Part shown: in pieces, positions 6,035 to 9,003 of the stretch
How the letters are laid out: every line of letters starts with the position of its first letter
How positions within the stretch are numbered: position 1 is the first letter of the stretch
Source: Klebsiella pneumoniae
Lineage (GTDB): Bacteria > Pseudomonadota > Gammaproteobacteria > Pseudomonadales > Azotimanducaceae
NCBI GenBank assembly: GCA_945878745.1
Contig: CAMDVY010000095.1
Location: 1 to 9,003 of the forward strand
Direction: 5' to 3'
DNA length: 9,003 bases
The notes under the pieces: model-generated
The model's database searches: none
What the model was told of the DNA's origin: nothing
The model's input: the letters and a program-made list of their open reading frames with translations, nothing else
Program-made: the position numbers and the translations under genes

Positions 6035-6110
6035 TGGCAACATCACACCCTGACACTCAATGGATCGGGCTCAGGAACGCAACAAGCCCACACAAGGACT
6101 GCAGTTCGGT

Positions 6111-7838
6111 ATGGCTTCGGAACCTATTCCACTCAGCGGACTGGCGCGGCGTCTGGTTGACGACGGCATTATCAATGCTGAAACGGCCAGCCGTGCCACC
6201 AATGACGCACGCAAGGCGGCAGTACCCTTTGTTACCTATATCGTTCGCAATGGGCTCGCAGACGCTCGTGCCATCGCTCGCAGTGCCGCAGATGAATTCG
6301 GCGTTCCCCTTCTCGATCTGGCCGCTTTTGATCTGGAAGCCATTCCCAAGACATTGGTTAAAGAACGACTGATTCGGCAGCACAACACCCTACCGCTCAT
6401 CAGAAGGGGCGCACGACTCTTCGTGGCCGTATCCGATCCAACCAATCTGCAGGCGCTGGATGAAATCAAGTTCCAGACAGGGGTTACCACCGAGCCAGTA
6501 CTCGTCGAAGAAGACAAGCTCGCCATCATCATCGAGCAGTTCCTCAATGCGCGCGAAGACAACTCGCTGTCAAAACTCGAGGGTGAGGAATTTGATGAAG
6601 CGGACATGCAGTCGATGTCCGACGATGGTCCCGATGCAGATGACGATGCTGGCAATGCCACAGATGACACGCCTATCGTCCGCTTCGTCAACAAGATGCT
6701 GCTGGACGCAATTCGAATTGGTGCGAGCGACATCCACTTCGAACCCTACGAAAAAAGCTATCGCGTTCGCTTTCGTACGGATGGCATTCTCAAGGAAATC
6801 GCCAAGCCGCCATCCAATCTGAGCCATCGCCTTGCAGCTCGACTGAAGGTCATGGCCGAACTCGACATCTCCGAGCGCCGCATGCCACAGGACGGACGCA
6901 TCAAGATGAAACTGTCGAAAACCAAGGCCATCGACTTTCGGGTGAACACCCTGCCAACACTGTGGGGCGAAAAGATCGTGTTGCGGATTCTCGACCCAAC
7001 CAGCGCGAAGATGGGTGTGGATGCGCTGGGATTCGAGACCTATCAGAAAGAACTGTTCATGGAGGCTTTGCAGCGGCCGCAGGGCATGATTCTGGTGACA
7101 GGGCCAACCGGTAGCGGCAAGACCGTGTCTCTCTACACCGGCCTCAACATTCTCAATACGTCTGAACTGAATATCGCCACCGCGGAAGATCCGGTCGAGA
7201 TCAATCTGGAAGGCATCAACCAGGTCAACGTCAACCATCGTGTTGGCCTGGATTTCCCGACTGCACTGCGATCATTCCTGCGCCAGGATCCGGACGTCGT
7301 GATGGTGGGTGAAATCCGCGATCTGGAGACCGCAGAAATCGCCATCAAGGCAGCACAGACCGGTCACCTGGTGCTGTCTACACTGCATACCAACTCAGCC
7401 GCTGAAACACTGACACGGCTGCGCAATATGGGCGTACCTGCTTTCAACCTCGCAACTTCGGTGAATCTGATCATCGCCCAGCGACTGGCAAGACGACTGT
7501 GCGGCGCCTGCAAGCAGGTCGTAGAGGTGACGCCGGAGGTCTTGAAGGAAGAGGGCTTTACCGAAGCTGATATCGCCACGGGTTTCCAGGTGCTGGGACC
7601 TTCAGAAAGAGGTTGCGAGAAGTGCAATGATGGATACAAGGGTAGGGTCGGAATCTATGAAGTGGTTAAAATTACTTCGCAAATGGCCCGTATTATCATG
7701 GAAGACGGAAACAGCATTCAGTTGGCTGAACGGGCAAAGGTTGAAGGATTCAACGACCTGCGTCGCTCGGGGTTGATCAAGGTCATGCAGGGCATGACTG
7801 GCCTGGCGGAAGTAAACAGGGTTACGAGTGGTCACTGA
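6111..7838 (+). CDS. pilB: Type IV pilus assembly (extension) ATPase PilB
   Basis: PilB is the cytoplasmic hexameric ATPase that drives pilin polymerisation through PilC. The 575-residue product is close to the P. aeruginosa protein (566) and matches it strongly. The N-terminal domain starts PLSGLARRLV, and a linker rich in Asp and Glu occupies about 155-187. The core follows VVRFVNKMLLDAIR-type sequence (here IVRFVNKMLL, 189-198) and SDIHFEPYE, an arginine-rich ISERRMPQDGRI stretch, Walker A GPTGSGKT (331-338), the Asp box around AEDPVE, Walker B VVMVGEIRD (396-404), and the His box TGHLVLSTLHTN (417-428). Four cysteines, C464, C467, C502 and C505, form the zinc-binding tetracysteine site of extension ATPases, which PilT lacks. 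I chose ATG at 6111 because it aligns with the known N-terminus and has AAGGA upstream, although at long spacing; an in-frame ATG at 6060 would add 17 unrelated residues. Everything needed for activity is present. Confidence 0.97.
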   Translation: MASEPIPLSGLARRLVDDGIINAETASRATNDARKAAVPFVTYIVRNGLADARAIARSAADEFGVPLLDLAAFDLEAIPKTLVKERLIRQHNTLPLIRRGARLFVAVSDPTNLQALDEIKFQTGVTTEPVLVEEDKLAIIIEQFLNAREDNSLSKLEGEEFDEADMQSMSDDGPDADDDAGNATDDTPIVRFVNKMLLDAIRIGASDIHFEPYEKSYRVRFRTDGILKEIAKPPSNLSHRLAARLKVMAELDISERRMPQDGRIKMKLSKTKAIDFRVNTLPTLWGEKIVLRILDPTSAKMGVDALGFETYQKELFMEALQRPQGMILVTGPTGSGKTVSLYTGLNILNTSELNIATAEDPVEINLEGINQVNVNHRVGLDFPTALRSFLRQDPDVVMVGEIRDLETAEIAIKAAQTGHLVLSTLHTNSAAETLTRLRNMGVPAFNLATSVNLIIAQRLARRLCGACKQVVEVTPEVLKEEGFTEADIATGFQVLGPSERGCEKCNDGYKGRVGIYEVVKITSQMARIIMEDGNSIQLAERAKVEGFNDLRRSGLIKVMQGMTGLAEVNRVTSGH

Positions 7839-7930
7839 CGTCAATGTGTGCACGTCTCGCCATATCGACACCTCATTGAATCTGAAATTATCAGGCGCCC
7901 CGACCGGGGATCGCCGACGAGAGAATGACC

Positions 7931-9003
7931 ATGGCTGAAGCCGTCTTCGTCTGGGAAGGTACCGACAAACAAGGGCGCAAGTCCAAAGGGGAAATCAAGA
8001 GTTCCAACCCTGCGCTCGCCAAGGCAGAGCTGCGTCGTCAGGGTATTGTACCCACCAAGGTCAAGAAGAAGACCATTCGTGGATCAATGGGTGGCAGTAT
8101 CAAACCTGCGGACATCGCACTCTTCACCAGGCAGATGGCAACCATGATGCGCGCTGGAGTGCCATTGGTGCAGGCTTTCGATATCGTCGCCGATGGCCTC
8201 GACAAACCGAAAGTGGCGCAGTTGTTGCGCGACATTCGTGGGGACGTCGCCTCTGGAAACAGTTTCGCCAACTCCATCCGCAAACAGCCGCTGTATTTCG
8301 ACGAATTGTTCTGCAACCTGGTCGATGCTGGCGAGCAGTCCGGTTCACTCGAAACGATGCTTGATCGAATTGCGACGTACAAGGAAAAAACCGAGTCCCT
8401 GAAGGCCAAGGTGCGCAAAGCCATGACCTATCCGATCTCGGTGCTGATGGTCGCTTTCGTGGTTTCCGGAATCCTGCTGATCAAGGTCGTACCCCAATTC
8501 GAGATGGTCTTTGCCGGCTTCGGGGCCGATCTGCCAGCTTTTACTCAGTTCGTAGTCGGTATCTCGGAGTTTGTGCAGGCTTACTGGGTGATGATGGTGC
8601 TTGGCATAGCTGGGATCATCTACGGCATCATGTTCATGTATAAACGATCGAAGCCGATGCGCGACACGATTGATCGCCTGGCTCTGAAAATGCCGGTCGC
8701 GGGCAATATCATTCAGAAATCAGCTGTTGCTCGATTTGCACGGACACTAAGTACGACATTCGCTGCCGGTGTCCCTCTCGTGGATGCACTGAATTCGGTT
8801 GCCGGCGCGACAGGAAACTCGGTCTACACCAAAGCCGTTCTTCAGGTGCGGGATGATGTATCAACCGGACAGCAACTCAACTTCTCGATGCGAAACACCG
8901 GCGTGTTCCCGAACATGGTGATTCAGATGGTTGCCATCGGTGAAGAAGCAGGCGCGCTGGATGACATGCTCGATAAGTCGGCCAGCTACTATGAAGAGCA
9001 GGT
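7931..9003 (+). CDS. pilC: Type IV pilus inner-membrane platform protein PilC, 3' truncated by window
   Basis: PilC is the polytopic platform protein that connects PilB (and PilT) to pilin insertion in the inner membrane. The visible 357 residues of an expected 400 or so closely follow P. aeruginosa PilC. The opening FVWEGTDKQGRK is followed by KPADIALFTRQMATMM (58-73), the first GspF domain with FDELFCNLVDAGEQSGSLE (123-141), TESLKAKVRKAMTYP before the first membrane helix (about 168-188), a second hydrophobic segment (about 217-237), and the second GspF domain with KSAVARFARTLSTTFAAGVPL (263-283) and GEEAGALDDML near 337-347. The ATG at 7931 has GAGAG about seven bases upstream; an in-frame ATG at 7925 is too close to that site. 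The gene follows pilB after 92 bases with no terminator, so the two are probably one operon. It runs off the right edge, where pilD is expected but not seen. Confidence 0.96.
   Translation, partial: MAEAVFVWEGTDKQGRKSKGEIKSSNPALAKAELRRQGIVPTKVKKKTIRGSMGGSIKPADIALFTRQMATMMRAGVPLVQAFDIVADGLDKPKVAQLLRDIRGDVASGNSFANSIRKQPLYFDELFCNLVDAGEQSGSLETMLDRIATYKEKTESLKAKVRKAMTYPISVLMVAFVVSGILLIKVVPQFEMVFAGFGADLPAFTQFVVGISEFVQAYWVMMVLGIAGIIYGIMFMYKRSKPMRDTIDRLALKMPVAGNIIQKSAVARFARTLSTTFAAGVPLVDALNSVAGATGNSVYTKAVLQVRDDVSTGQQLNFSMRNTGVFPNMVIQMVAIGEEAGALDDMLDKSASYYEEQ

Larger units (their letters stand above)
5657..6110. other. Divergent pilA/pilB control region
   Basis: This gap of about 450 bases contains no gene that I can support. 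Its left half belongs to pilA: a sigma-54 promoter, a 14-base palindrome and a distant inverted repeat, listed separately. A GAAC-CA-GTTC dyad at 5759-5768 lies beside the -24 element. The right half should hold the pilB promoter and leader. There TTTACA at 5956-5961 and TAAAGT at 5982-5987 are 20 bases apart, too far for a confident sigma-70 call. CTTTT-TGC-AAAAG near 5962-5974 is a small dyad, and a GC-rich hairpin follows at 5998-6034. Confidence 0.7.

Noticed and set aside
6060..6110. Upstream ATG for pilB adding 17 residues
   Set aside because: No ribosome site precedes it, and the extra residues have no counterpart in known PilB, whose N-terminus aligns with the ATG at 6111.
7839..7930. 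CCCC-GACC-GGGG dyad in the pilB-pilC gap as a terminator
   Set aside because: The stem is only about four pairs and no T-run follows; the two genes are normally co-transcribed.

Overview
The window is a chromosomal segment from a gammaproteobacterium, moderately GC-rich by eye. Gene content and order match the type IV pilus locus of Pseudomonas and relatives, where pilC and pilB diverge from pilA and a tRNA-Thr, nadC and ampD follow. The species cannot be named from this sequence.

Layout from left to right. Positions 1-203 (minus) hold the N-terminus of the pyruvate dehydrogenase E1 gene aceE, cut by the window edge. Next is ampD (372-938, minus), a cytoplasmic anhydro-muropeptide amidase. 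Divergent from it is nadC (1074-1910, plus), the NAD-biosynthetic quinolinate phosphoribosyltransferase. Six bases after nadC comes a TfpX/TfpZ-type pilin accessory membrane protein (1917-2651, plus). It converges almost stop-to-stop with an O-antigen-ligase/PglL-like membrane protein (2653-4551, minus), a likely pilin glycosyltransferase. A stem-loop spans both stop codons. Just upstream of the ligase, on the same strand, lies tRNA-Thr(CGU) (4601-4676, minus), and before it two type IVa pilin genes: a small one with a C-terminal cysteine pair (4753-5127, minus) and a pilA-like one with no cysteines (5195-5656, minus). An intrinsic terminator separates the two pilins.

The 454-base gap between pilA and pilB holds a textbook sigma-54 promoter aimed at pilA, a perfect inverted repeat about 115 bases further upstream that is a candidate PilR enhancer site, a 14-base palindrome between them, and a GC-rich hairpin in front of pilB. 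On the plus strand follow pilB (6111-7838), the pilus extension ATPase, and pilC (7931 to the window end), the inner-membrane platform protein.

Working together: PilB and PilC power and anchor pilus assembly, the two pilins supply fibre subunits, and the TfpX-like protein and the ligase probably tailor pilin assembly and glycosylation. In P. aeruginosa the pilin accessory genes vary between strains and lie between pilA and tRNA-Thr. Here the second pilin is in that slot, while ligase and tfpX lie on the other side of the tRNA, next to nadC. The most interesting features are this rearranged accessory module, the cysteine-free main pilin beside a cysteine-containing second pilin, and the intact sigma-54 control region. 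Nothing here looks like a wholly new system.
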